Source: DATAYA01 sp963754235 (GTDB taxonomy: Bacteria > Pseudomonadota > Alphaproteobacteria > Acetobacterales > Acetobacteraceae). From it: a stretch of DNA of 64,000 bases. The position numbers were made by a program, and so were the translations under genes. The stretch lies in NCBI GenBank assembly GCA_963754235.1, contig CAVWFK010000014.1, forward strand, positions 7,334-71,333, given 5' to 3'. The notes under the pieces are model-generated. The model saw only the letters and a list, made by a program, of their open reading frames with translations. It had not been told where the DNA came from and did not search any database. This document shows positions 1 through 7,796 of this stretch, in pieces. The first letter of the stretch is position 1; the number at the start of each line of letters is the position of its first letter.

Positions 1-178
1 CCTGCATCGCGTCGGCGTTGATGACCACACCTCCCAGCGCCTCGGCCAATGCCAGCGCCAGGACCGACTTGCCGCTTGCGGTCGGTCCGGCGACGATCAA
101 CGCCTCGGGCAGCGCCGTGGGCAGCGCGGCCGGCGCGCCTTGCCCCTCAGCGACCGGCCTGCCATTCCCCTCGCCCAT
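1..178 (-). CDS. miaA: tRNA dimethylallyltransferase, N-terminal part (runs off window)
   Basis: MiaA transfers an isopentenyl group to N6 of A37 in tRNAs that read UNN codons. Only the first 59 codons are here; the gene continues beyond the left edge. The visible protein carries the family P-loop GPTASGKS near residue 32, followed by the alanine-rich helix and the stretch VVINADAMQ, which matches the conserved IN(S/A)D(A/S)xQ of MiaA. The ATG lies at 178-176 and shares two bases with the ATG of the divergent serB gene. A leader of about 27 residues precedes the beta strand before the P-loop. Identification is firm, length unknown. Confidence 0.9.
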   Translation of the reverse strand, partial: MGEGNGRPVAEGQGAPAALPTALPEALIVAGPTASGKSVLALALAEALGGVVINADAMQ

Positions 179-1049
179 GTCCTTTGTTCTCACCCTCGTC
201 GCCGCGCGGGAAGCCGCCCCGCTCGATGCCGGCGAGATCGCCGCCGCTCGCGACGCGGTGCGCGGCGGGCAACCCGACATCCTCGCACCCGGCGAGGCGG
301 CCGACATCCCCTGCGAGGCGGCACCCGACCTCGACGCGGTGCGCGCGGCGTTGGGTGGTGCCGCCATCGACCCGCTGGCGACATCGGCCGAGGGCCGGCG
401 CAAGGCGCTGCTGCTCGCCGACATGGACAGCACCATCGTTACGAGCGAAACGCTCGACGAGCTCGCCGCCTTCGCCGGGCTGAAGGACCGCATCGCGGCG
501 ATCACCCGGCGCGCCATGAACGGCGAGATAAACTTTGCCGCCGCGCTGCGTGAGCGCGTCGCCCTGCTGCGCGGCCTGCCGCTCGATGCGTTGGAGCGCA
601 CCTGGGCCGGCGTGCGGCTGACGCCGGGGGCGGCCACGCTGGTCGCGACGATGCGCGCACACGGGGCGCGGACGGTGCTGATCTCGGGCGGCTTCACCTT
701 TTTCACCGGCCGTGTCGCCGCCCTGACGGGCTTCGACGCGCACCACGCGAACCGGCTGCTGGATGACGGAACGGCGCTGACCGGAGAGGTGGGGGAGCCG
801 ATCCTCGATCGCGACGCGAAACGGGCGACGCTGCTGGAGCTTGCGGCGGCCGCCAATCTGCCGCTCGCCGCGACGCTCGCGATCGGCGACGGCGCCAACG
901 ATCTCGGGATGCTGCGCGCCGCGGGGCTTGGGATCGCCTTCCGCGCCAAGCCAATTCTGGCCGCTTCCGTGGCCTGCCGGATCGAGCACGCCGATCTGCG
1001 CGCGGTGCTGTTCGCGCAGGGGTTTCGAGCGGACGATCTTGCTGCCTGA
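177..1049 (+). CDS. serB: Phosphoserine phosphatase
   Basis: This enzyme dephosphorylates O-phosphoserine in the last step of serine synthesis. The 290-residue protein shows HAD motif I DMDSTIVTSE (about residues 83-92; nucleophile and acid/base aspartates), motif II LISGG, and motif III/IV GDGANDLGML. About 80 residues of N-terminal ACT-like sequence precede the phosphatase core, as in proteobacterial SerB. I chose the ATG at 177 because the protein then starts MSFVLTLVAA, typical of the family, and because the open frame further upstream is antisense to miaA. No base separates the two divergent genes. Confidence 0.93.
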   Translation: MSFVLTLVAAREAAPLDAGEIAAARDAVRGGQPDILAPGEAADIPCEAAPDLDAVRAALGGAAIDPLATSAEGRRKALLLADMDSTIVTSETLDELAAFAGLKDRIAAITRRAMNGEINFAAALRERVALLRGLPLDALERTWAGVRLTPGAATLVATMRAHGARTVLISGGFTFFTGRVAALTGFDAHHANRLLDDGTALTGEVGEPILDRDAKRATLLELAAAANLPLAATLAIGDGANDLGMLRAAGLGIAFRAKPILAASVACRIEHADLRAVLFAQGFRADDLAA

Positions 1050-1275
1050 TCAATTTGTACCGCTGCACAGTGATTGCGACTCGTCGCCGAGCTTGGGATA
1101 AACGCGCCAGCTTGTCACGGGCGCGCTCGGTGGTGAACATTCACTTGATCCGGGCGCTGGAGGCGTTGCGCTGTTACTGCCAGGCCTTGGCTTCGGCGAC
1201 CAAGGCATTGGCCATGCAGCACGCCGATCTCTATCTCCACCATGTTGTAGCCGTCCGTTGATCAGCACGGTTGAC
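1050..1275 (-). pseudogene. IS630-family transposase, decayed C-terminal end
   Basis: Translations of the minus strand give the C-terminal end of an IS630-type transposase spread over more than one frame. They include YNMVEIEIGVLHGQCL near 1235-1190, a remnant of an AEAKAWQ-like helix, MFTTERARDKLARL near 1138, and the tail YPKLGDESQSLCSGTN close to 1050. These pieces match the usual order of the family's end, but stops and shifts separate them and the DDE catalytic part is absent. It is a scar of an insertion between serB and the DUF6429 gene. Confidence 0.72.
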
Positions 1276-1332
1276 GCGCGTGGCGTGTGACGGGAGAATC
1301 CTGCGGGCGCGACCTGTCTGGGAGCCGCGGCG

Positions 1333-1566
1333 GTGGACATCGACACCGAGAAGATCGACGAGGCGGTACTCGCGCTGCTTCAGCTGACATTGCACAATAC
1401 CGTCCGGGCCTGGAAAGGTCACGATTGGGACGCGCTGGACCGCTTGCATCGCAAGGGGATGATCCATGATCCGGTCGGAAAGGCGAAGTCCGTCGTGCTC
1501 ACCGACGAGGGGCTCGCGGAGAGCGCGCGCCTGTTCAGGAAACTGTTCGGCAGACCTGGGAGGTAG
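1333..1566 (+). CDS. DUF6429 family small protein
   Basis: A 77-residue acidic and basic mixed protein, MDIDTEKIDEAVLALLQL to LFRKLFGRPGR. The sequence fits the DUF6429 family: a first helix with IDEAVLALL, a central AWKGHDWDALDRLHRKGMI segment, the sequence NPVGKAKSVV seen here as DPVGKAKSVV, and a C-terminal helix. In my recollection such genes are often found beside insertion sequences, which fits the IS630 remnant just upstream. The function is unknown. No strong ribosome binding site is visible before the ATG. It may be mobile-element cargo or an old chromosomal gene. Confidence 0.7.
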   Translation: MDIDTEKIDEAVLALLQLTLHNTVRAWKGHDWDALDRLHRKGMIHDPVGKAKSVVLTDEGLAESARLFRKLFGRPGR

Positions 1567-1602
1567 ACGCGGCGGTCAGGCTGCTGCCGCCAGGGGTGGC
1601 TA

Positions 1603-3174
1603 TTACTCCTCCCGCACCAATTCCCGCATCTGTCGTGCGGTGCGCAGCGTGTGCCGGCCCTTCATCGGCGCGTGCAGGAACCGGTTGACGGCCGACGCGA
1701 TCACTGACGCTTGCGCGGGCAGCACCGAGATCAGCCGTCCCGCCGCCAGCAGCGTCTTGAGAAGGTGGACGGAGATGATGAAGCGGTCACGGCCGTGGTC
1801 GAACAGCGCATCTGTCTCCTGCGCCAGGAATTGCCGGATGTCGGCCACCGCGAAGCGCTCCTCGTCCAGCGTCGGATCGACATAGGCTGCGTTGCGGCCG
1901 ACGAAACAGGCCATCTGCAGCAGCACCGCGGGCCATAGCTCCGGCCGAAGGCTGACTGCAATGCGTGTCGCGTCGGCGAAGGTCAGCGCATGGGTGAAGT
2001 CGAGCCAGCCGACATTATCCGCGAGCTTGGCGTCGGTGCGGGTCAGCGCGCCGGCATCGACGTGCAGCAGCGTCCAGGCCGCCGCCTCCACCAGCACGGG
2101 GAAGATGGTCTCGGGCGCATGGCGCCGGCCCCAGCCCGCGACGACAGCCATCGCGCTCTTCGGTCCTCGTCTGCGGAGCGCCGCCGGCTGCAGCGGTGTC
2201 CCGTCGCTTCCCTGCCCCCAGCCCGCGAGCTGCGACGAGTAGTCACGGAACTCCGGCAGCAGATCCTCGCGCGTTGCATTGATCAGGCTGCGAGCGAGCA
2301 TTAGCAGCAGAGGCTCGTGCGATGCCGGCCCGAGACGTTCGGCAAGCTCCGCGGTTTTGACCGCGTAGATCAACGAATGGCCGAAATCCGCGTAGTGCGA
2401 CAGCGCGGAGCTGACGAGCACCGGAAGCAACGCGCTGGGCCGAAGCCCAGCCGCAAGCGCCCCGCGCAGGCGGGCAATCGCCGCCGGCTCATCCTCGCTC
2501 TCGATCGCGGCCAGGAACGCCGTCTCGTTCCAAGGCCGTTCGCCGGGCGGGAACGGTGTCGGCCGCCCCGTCCGCGCGTCGTCCGCAATGTGACCAAGAA
2601 CCTCGCCGATCGCGACCAGCTTCTTATCCGCATCAACCTGCTGCGTATCGAACAGCGCGATCCAGTCCGGCGCGCCGGCCAGCGCGTGCGTGGTGCCGAA
2701 CTCCAACCGCTCTCCCACCCAAGCCACGGCTTCCCGCACGGCGTCCAGCGGATCGGCACCCAGCCGCAGCAGCCTCGCCACCTCGCGCACCAGCCGTTGC
2801 TGGTCGGCGTCCTCCAGCGCCTTGAGGACACCCTGGAGAATTTCGTCGCGTCTGACTGCGGAATCGGGCGGCTCTATTTCCAGCAAGACGCGCCCGCCCT
2901 CCAAGCGGATCGGGAAGCGCGTGACCTGGTCGCCGCCGACCAGCGTCACGCCGGAAGCGAGATCGAATTTCCAGTTGTGCCAGTTGCAGGTCAGTACGCA
3001 CCCGTGGGTCAGCGCCCCCTCGCTGAGCGGGTAGCCTTCGTGCGGGCAGCGGTTGGCGCAGGCATACAGGCCACGCTCGGTCTGCAAGACAAGGATTTGC
3101 CGGCCGTCATGCCGCACCACGGCCTTGCCCGCTTCGGCCAGCTTGTCTGCCGCCAGCACGTCGATCCAGGGCAT
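1603..3174 (-). CDS. Rieske [2Fe-2S] protein with large C-terminal helical domain
   Basis: The 523-residue protein begins with a Rieske domain of about 105 residues. The cluster ligands are Cys43 and His45 in CANRCPHEG and Cys63 and His66 in CNWHNW. The other 400 residues are mostly helical and contain HYADFGHSLIYAVKTAEL; I do not recognise them with confidence, though a distant questin-oxidase-like relation is possible. There is no Rieske oxygenase alpha-subunit iron site that I can identify, so this is not a standard ring hydroxylase. A GAGGGAG ribosome site precedes the ATG. It is the last gene of the sugar-acid operon, 52 bases after the TauD-type gene, suggesting an electron-transfer or oxygenase role. 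Confidence 0.7.
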   Translation of the reverse strand: MPWIDVLAADKLAEAGKAVVRHDGRQILVLQTERGLYACANRCPHEGYPLSEGALTHGCVLTCNWHNWKFDLASGVTLVGGDQVTRFPIRLEGGRVLLEIEPPDSAVRRDEILQGVLKALEDADQQRLVREVARLLRLGADPLDAVREAVAWVGERLEFGTTHALAGAPDWIALFDTQQVDADKKLVAIGEVLGHIADDARTGRPTPFPPGERPWNETAFLAAIESEDEPAAIARLRGALAAGLRPSALLPVLVSSALSHYADFGHSLIYAVKTAELAERLGPASHEPLLLMLARSLINATREDLLPEFRDYSSQLAGWGQGSDGTPLQPAALRRRGPKSAMAVVAGWGRRHAPETIFPVLVEAAAWTLLHVDAGALTRTDAKLADNVGWLDFTHALTFADATRIAVSLRPELWPAVLLQMACFVGRNAAYVDPTLDEERFAVADIRQFLAQETDALFDHGRDRFIISVHLLKTLLAAGRLISVLPAQASVIASAVNRFLHAPMKGRHTLRTARQMRELVREE

Positions 3175-3226
3175 CGCTGTTCTCCCTCGTCCTCGTGATC
3201 CGATAGGCGCAGCGGTGCACTGACGC

Positions 3227-4070
3227 TCAGCGCGGCGTGTCGCCCGCCAGGGTAACGCGATGCATCACGCGACGATGGCCGTGATAGTCGTTGACGGGGT
3301 TGTGCAGCGTGCAGCGGTTGTCCCAGAACGCGACCGAACCGGGCGCCCAGCGGAAGCGGCAGGTGAACTCCGGCCGGACCTGGTGCTGGAACAGGTAGGC
3401 GAGCAGCGGTGCGCTCTCCTCGTCGGTCATGCCGACGAAGCGTAAGGTGTGCGCGATGTTGACATAGAGCGCCTTGCGGCCGGTCTCGGGGTGGGTCCGC
3501 ACCACGGGATGCTCGGCTTCATAGCTCCCGTTGGCATCGTCGCGGGCACTGTCGCGGACGCGATCCTCCCGCGTCTTGCTCACGTCGGCTTTGGCCGAGC
3601 TGTTGACTGCGCGCAGCCCGTTCAACATCTGCCGCATGCCGTCCGACAGCGCTTCGTACGCACGGTACCTGGCTCGCGAATAGCGTGTCGCCTCCGAACG
3701 GCGGGACTTCGCGGGCGACCAGCATCGTCCCCATCGGCGGCTGCGGGAGATAGGCGGTGTCCGTGTGCCACACGCCGCCGAAATTGGAGCGCTCGTGCTC
3801 GAGCTTCACCACCGGGATGACATCCGGATACTCGTCCAGCCCGCGCACGAACGGGTATTCCAGCACCGAACCGAAGCGGCGCGCGACGCCGAGCAGCCGG
3901 TCGGGAAGAAGGTCCTGGTCGCGGAAGAACACCACGCCGTGCGCGAGCCATGCCTGGCGGATGGCGGCGACCGTGGCATCGTCCAGCGTGGACGACAGAT
4001 CGACGCCGGACAGCTCCGCCCCCAGGGCACCCGCAATGGGCATCACCCTCACGCTGTTGTCCAGCAGCAT
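3227..4070 (-). CDS. TauD/TfdA-family Fe(II)/2-oxoglutarate dioxygenase, frameshifted
   Basis: Two overlapping frames together give a complete 280-residue dioxygenase of the taurine/2,4-D dioxygenase family. The iron ligands are visible: WHTDTAY supplies His and Asp, and RRVMHRVTL supplies the distal His; WDNRCTLHNPVNDY is the usual conserved stretch before it. The frame breaks at about 3668, where one extra base interrupts LFAS-QYRAYEALSDGM; removing it restores the whole protein. The substrate is unknown. A GGGAGG ribosome site lies before the ATG. The position between the ApnL-like gene and the Rieske gene suggests hydroxylation of a small acid in the same pathway. Confidence 0.8.
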
Positions 4071-4104
4071 CGCGGCATCCTCCCGGCAATCAACTCGTTC
4101 GATT

Positions 4105-5979
4105 CTATCGCAGGCTCACGCGCGCCACCGCATAGGCGCCGAGTCGGAGCAAGCCGCGCGAAAGCGGCGTGGGATCGCGGGTCCAGAACTCCTCCGGCCG
4201 ACTTGTCGCCTCCGCATAGCTCGTGCTGTCGAGCGTGCGCACCCGCGTGCCCGGTACCTGGATCTCGATGTCCTGGGCCCTGCGATTGGCAAGCCAGAGT
4301 TCGCCGGGCGTGGCGAGGGCAACCACGTGGTGGGCCGCACCGTTGCACACGCCGCTCAAGGCACAGCCGGACTGCCCGGCAAGACCGGCCAGCACGTGGT
4401 ACACCGGATAGACGACGCTCTCGCCGATCTCGTCGTACCAGGGCTGCGGGAACGCGGCCTGACGGTGGATCACACCGCGTGGCCCGAACGGGGCGTAGAG
4501 CACCAGCGTCTCCACTCCGGCCGCAGACCATCCGGCAATCTGGCCGAGCGTGAAGGCGGCGGTGAAGAGGCCTCGCTGACGCGCGTCCACATCCGCGGGA
4601 GGCAGCTCGGGCGGATCAGCCACGGCAGGTCCCGTTGCGTTCGGATTGAACCGCATACGCAAGGTAACCGGCCCGCACCAGAGCGCGGCGTCGGGATGAC
4701 GGGCGCGAGCGGTCGCGGCCTGGTCGGCGAGCACGGAGAGCGTCTCCATCACCGAGTCGTCGTCGGTGGCATGTACGGTCGGGTTGACCGTCCAGAACAG
4801 GAAGTCGGCCGTGGGCGGCGGGATACGGTTGCACTCGGCGAAGAACGCATCCGTGCCCGCGCCGATGCGCGCTCCCGGAAAGGCGTGCCGCGCCTCTTCC
4901 ACGACCGCCCGGTTGGCCGTGACCAGCGCGAGTTCGTCGGGTTGCACACCGGCGCGAGCGAGCCGGTCGCGCCAGACCGCGAGGCCCTCTCTCTCGGGCC
5001 GCAGCATGACGGCAGCCCGCGCGCCGGTTGCCTCCACCGCCGCGCGAAATCCTTCCAGAGATCCAGCGGGGCCGGTCGGATTTTCGGCCTCCGCTTCCAG
5101 CAGCAGAAGCGCTGGCTCGAGCTCCGTCAGCCGGCCGAGCTGGTCGCGCGTGCCCACGTAATCCCGCGCCCGTCCGCCGATCCCGAGACGCGGCAGCCGC
5201 CCGGCCGCATCGGCAGCGAGCTCGATGCGCGGAATATCGCGATGCGAGCCGCGCCGCGCGCGTGGGCGGCCGATAACCGACACGCTCACCGTCTGCGCCG
5301 CCGTCTCGCCGTCCGCGAGGGCGTAGGGGTAGGGCAGCGCGAGTGGCCGGCTGTAGGTTTTGAAGGAGGCATCGGTCCAGTTGCGCTGGTCCTCCATCTC
5401 GAACACCTCGCCCGAGAAGCCAATACGCGCAACCAGCCCCGGCACCGGCTCGTGCTCGATCGCGCCGATGTCGCGAAACGGCTGGTGGGGACTGACCAGC
5501 AACGGAAACTGCCCAGCGGTGGTCCCGCCGGCCGCGTGCTCGACGCGGATGGTCGCGCCCGCGCAGGCGGCGGGATGCAGCACCACCAAGCCCGTGCGGT
5601 TGGTGTGAAATATGCCTCGGCTGGTTGCGCGTGCGGATATCGAGAGGCCGCCGGCAGTAAGCTCTATCTCGACCCGGCATTCGAGTGCCGCTGTCGCTTC
5701 GGCGATACGCGCCGCGAGCCGGAGCAGAACCGCGTCCGGCTGGGCCGTGAATGCCTCGACCCTCACCTCCGGTTGATATGGGCCCCAATTCCGGTCGCGC
5801 ACCACGAAGGCGATTGCGCGCAGGATCTCGATCCCCTCCCACTCCACCCATCGGAGCGCCATGCCTTCGAACGAGCACGAAATCGGGCCGGCCGAGATCC
5901 GCTGCCCGGCGGACGGTCCGCGCGGCTCGCCGAACAGGCAAATCGCCAGTTCCGGCGGGATTTTCTCCCCGGGCGTCAT
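4105..5979 (-). CDS. D-apionate lactonase-like protein
   Basis: The 624-residue protein resembles D-apionate lactonase (ApnL), which opens D-apionolactone to D-apionate in the breakdown of the plant branched sugar apiose. I recognise the family pattern from memory: GMALRWVEWEGIEILRAIAF, VVRDRNWGPYQPE, FHTNRTGLVVLHP, FEMEDQRNWTDASFKTYSRP and LALPYPYALADGE. An N-terminal beta-rich domain is followed by a TIM-barrel-like part (PRLGIGG onward) and a small C-terminal domain. Its ATG overlaps the TGA of the upstream permease, so translation is coupled. The family is clear to me; the actual lactone is inferred. No apiose dehydrogenase or known apionate-processing gene lies in the window. Confidence 0.72.
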   Translation of the reverse strand: MTPGEKIPPELAICLFGEPRGPSAGQRISAGPISCSFEGMALRWVEWEGIEILRAIAFVVRDRNWGPYQPEVRVEAFTAQPDAVLLRLAARIAEATAALECRVEIELTAGGLSISARATSRGIFHTNRTGLVVLHPAACAGATIRVEHAAGGTTAGQFPLLVSPHQPFRDIGAIEHEPVPGLVARIGFSGEVFEMEDQRNWTDASFKTYSRPLALPYPYALADGETAAQTVSVSVIGRPRARRGSHRDIPRIELAADAAGRLPRLGIGGRARDYVGTRDQLGRLTELEPALLLLEAEAENPTGPAGSLEGFRAAVEATGARAAVMLRPEREGLAVWRDRLARAGVQPDELALVTANRAVVEEARHAFPGARIGAGTDAFFAECNRIPPPTADFLFWTVNPTVHATDDDSVMETLSVLADQAATARARHPDAALWCGPVTLRMRFNPNATGPAVADPPELPPADVDARQRGLFTAAFTLGQIAGWSAAGVETLVLYAPFGPRGVIHRQAAFPQPWYDEIGESVVYPVYHVLAGLAGQSGCALSGVCNGAAHHVVALATPGELWLANRRAQDIEIQVPGTRVRTLDSTSYAEATSRPEEFWTRDPTPLSRGLLRLGAYAVARVSLR

Positions 5980-6835
5980 CCGCGGACCGCTCCTAGCGTC
6001 AGACCACGCACCAAGTGCCGCTGCACGAGCATACCGAGCACGACCGAGGGAAGCAGGGACGTCACCGCGAGCGCACTCGAACTCGCCGTACTGCGCGCCC
6101 TCGAACCCCAGGAACGAGCGGAACACGGTGGGCAAGGTGAAGGCATAGCGGCTGGTCAGGTTGAGGGCGAAGAAGAATTCCGTCCAGACCGCGATGAAGG
6201 CGAAGGCGGCGGCAGCGATGATGCCGGGTATGGCGAGCGGGACGGCGATCCGCCAGAACGCCTGCCACCAGCCGCACCCGTCCACCAGCGCCGCCTCCTC
6301 GAGCGCGCGCGGTACCTGGCGAAAATAGGCGTACATCATCCAGACCGAGAGCGGCAGCGTCATCACGGTGTAGATCAGTACCAAGCCGAGCCGTGTATCG
6401 TAGAGTCCGTAGTTGCGATAGAGCAGAAACAGCGGCAGTACCACGGCGACCGGCGGCAGGAAGCGCTGCGAGAGCACCCAGAAGGCGAGATCGCGGCCGC
6501 CGGTATGGAAGCGGACCATGCTGTAGCCCATGCAGGTGCCAAGTGCCACGGAGGCCACCGTGGTAGCGGAAGCGACGATCAGGCTGTTCACCAGGCCCTC
6601 GAGGCCACGATAGGCGAACAATGCGGCGACATAGTGCACGATAGTCGGCTCGGCCGGGAACCAGACGGGCGGGGTCGCCAAATAGTCGCTGCTCGGCTTG
6701 ATCGAGGTGACGATGACCCAGTAGAGCGGGAACAGCACGAAAACCAGAAACGCTGCCAGCAGTACCTGAGCGGCCGATGCCGAATCGGCGCCACCGGAGC
6801 AGGAGCCCGCGCCGGCGGCGAGCGTTCTCGATCAT
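5976..6835 (-). CDS. Carbohydrate ABC transporter permease, MalG type, two frameshifts
   Basis: Inner-membrane permease of the CUT1 sugar type. Most of it reads in one frame from LLAAFLVFVLFPLYWVIVTS to GFEGAQYGEF, with the EAA loop EEAALVDGCGWWQAFWRIAVPLAIPG. Near 6770 one extra base separates the start MIENARRRRG from the first membrane helix. Near 6078 another extra base separates QYGEF from the proper end SALAVTSLLPSVVLGMLVQRHL. Correcting both gives 285 residues, the normal length. The start overlaps the MalF-type stop and the end overlaps the lactonase start. Without the second correction the permease would appear fused to the lactonase. Confidence 0.82.
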
Positions 6836-7770
6836 GCCTCCTCCACCACGAGCAGGCGGCGCACCAGAAGGAAGATCGCCGCTGAGATCAGGATCAGAAA
6901 CAGCCAGCTTCCGGCTGTCGCTTCCGAGAGATGGAATTGCTGAAAGCCGGTCTGGTAGAGATAGTAGGCGGCGGTGTAGGTGCTGGTGCCGGGCCCGCCG
7001 CCGGTCATCATAAAGATGGTGTCGAACAGGTTCACGGCACCGAGCAGGCGGAACGTGATTGCAAGCAAGATCATCGGCCCGAGTTGTGGCAGCGTGATCG
7101 ACCAGAACGCCTGGCCGCTTCGCGCGCCGTCGATTGCCGCGGCTTCGTGAAGCTCGGGCGGGATGCTCGCGAGACCCGCGAGCAGGATCACCATCACGAA
7201 CGACGTCCACTGCCAGGCATCGGCAAGGATGATGCCGATGAAGTTCCAGGGGGACTGGGTGAGCCAGCTAATCGTCACCGGATGGCCGAGGATCCGGCTC
7301 AGGATGTAGTCCACCGGCCCGAACGGCCGCTGCAGAAGGAGCGCCCAGAACTGGCCGACGATCACCGGGGCGACGAATAACGGGATGACAAAGATCGACA
7401 TCAAAACCGCACGGCCGCGGAATGCCTTCTCCAGCGCCAGGGCGAGCGCCAATCCAAGCAGGAACTCGACCCCGACATCGGCGACGGTGAAGATCGCGGT
7501 AACGACGACCGAATGGAGCGCCACCGGATTGCCGAGCACCTCTGCGAAGTTGCGCAGTCCTACGAAGGCATGGCCGGGGATCAGGAAGTCGTAATTGACG
7601 AAGGATGCCCAAATCGAATAGCAGAGCGGATAGACGGTGAGCGCCAGGATCAGCACGATCCCAGGCGCCACCAGCAGCCAGTTGATGTGCCTCTCGGTCC
7701 ACAGCGCGAGGTGGGCAGGCGCCTTCTGCACGCGGGGAGGAAGCTCGGTGGCGCTGATACCGCTGACCAT
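6832..7770 (-). CDS. Carbohydrate ABC transporter permease, MalF type
   Basis: A 312-residue inner-membrane permease starting MVSGISATELPP. The first helix is NWLLVAPGIVLILALTVYPL, followed by the long periplasmic loop typical of CUT1 permeases; the EAA loop is ELHEAAAIDGARSGQAFWSITLPQL. It ends with a helix and RRLLVVEEA, and its stop overlaps the start of the next permease by four bases. The open frame continues further upstream, but that part is antisense-like sequence over the binding-protein gene, so I use the ATG at 7770. It works with the binding protein upstream and the MalG-type partner downstream; no ATPase gene is present. Confidence 0.9.
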   Translation of the reverse strand: MVSGISATELPPRVQKAPAHLALWTERHINWLLVAPGIVLILALTVYPLCYSIWASFVNYDFLIPGHAFVGLRNFAEVLGNPVALHSVVVTAIFTVADVGVEFLLGLALALALEKAFRGRAVLMSIFVIPLFVAPVIVGQFWALLLQRPFGPVDYILSRILGHPVTISWLTQSPWNFIGIILADAWQWTSFVMVILLAGLASIPPELHEAAAIDGARSGQAFWSITLPQLGPMILLAITFRLLGAVNLFDTIFMMTGGGPGTSTYTAAYYLYQTGFQQFHLSEATAGSWLFLILISAAIFLLVRRLLVVEEA

Positions 7771-7796
7771 CGCGGTGGCCCGCCGCGCCGCTCTCC

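Noticed and set aside
4105..6738. A permease-lactonase fusion protein
   Set aside because: The permease family end is present in the next frame up to a TGA that overlaps the lactonase ATG; one extra base near 6078 explains the apparent fusion.
3757..6885. A 1042-residue open frame on the plus strand
   Set aside because: It is antisense to the lactonase-like and permease genes, is rich in Arg, Gly, His and Glu as expected for GC-driven shadow frames, and has no domain.
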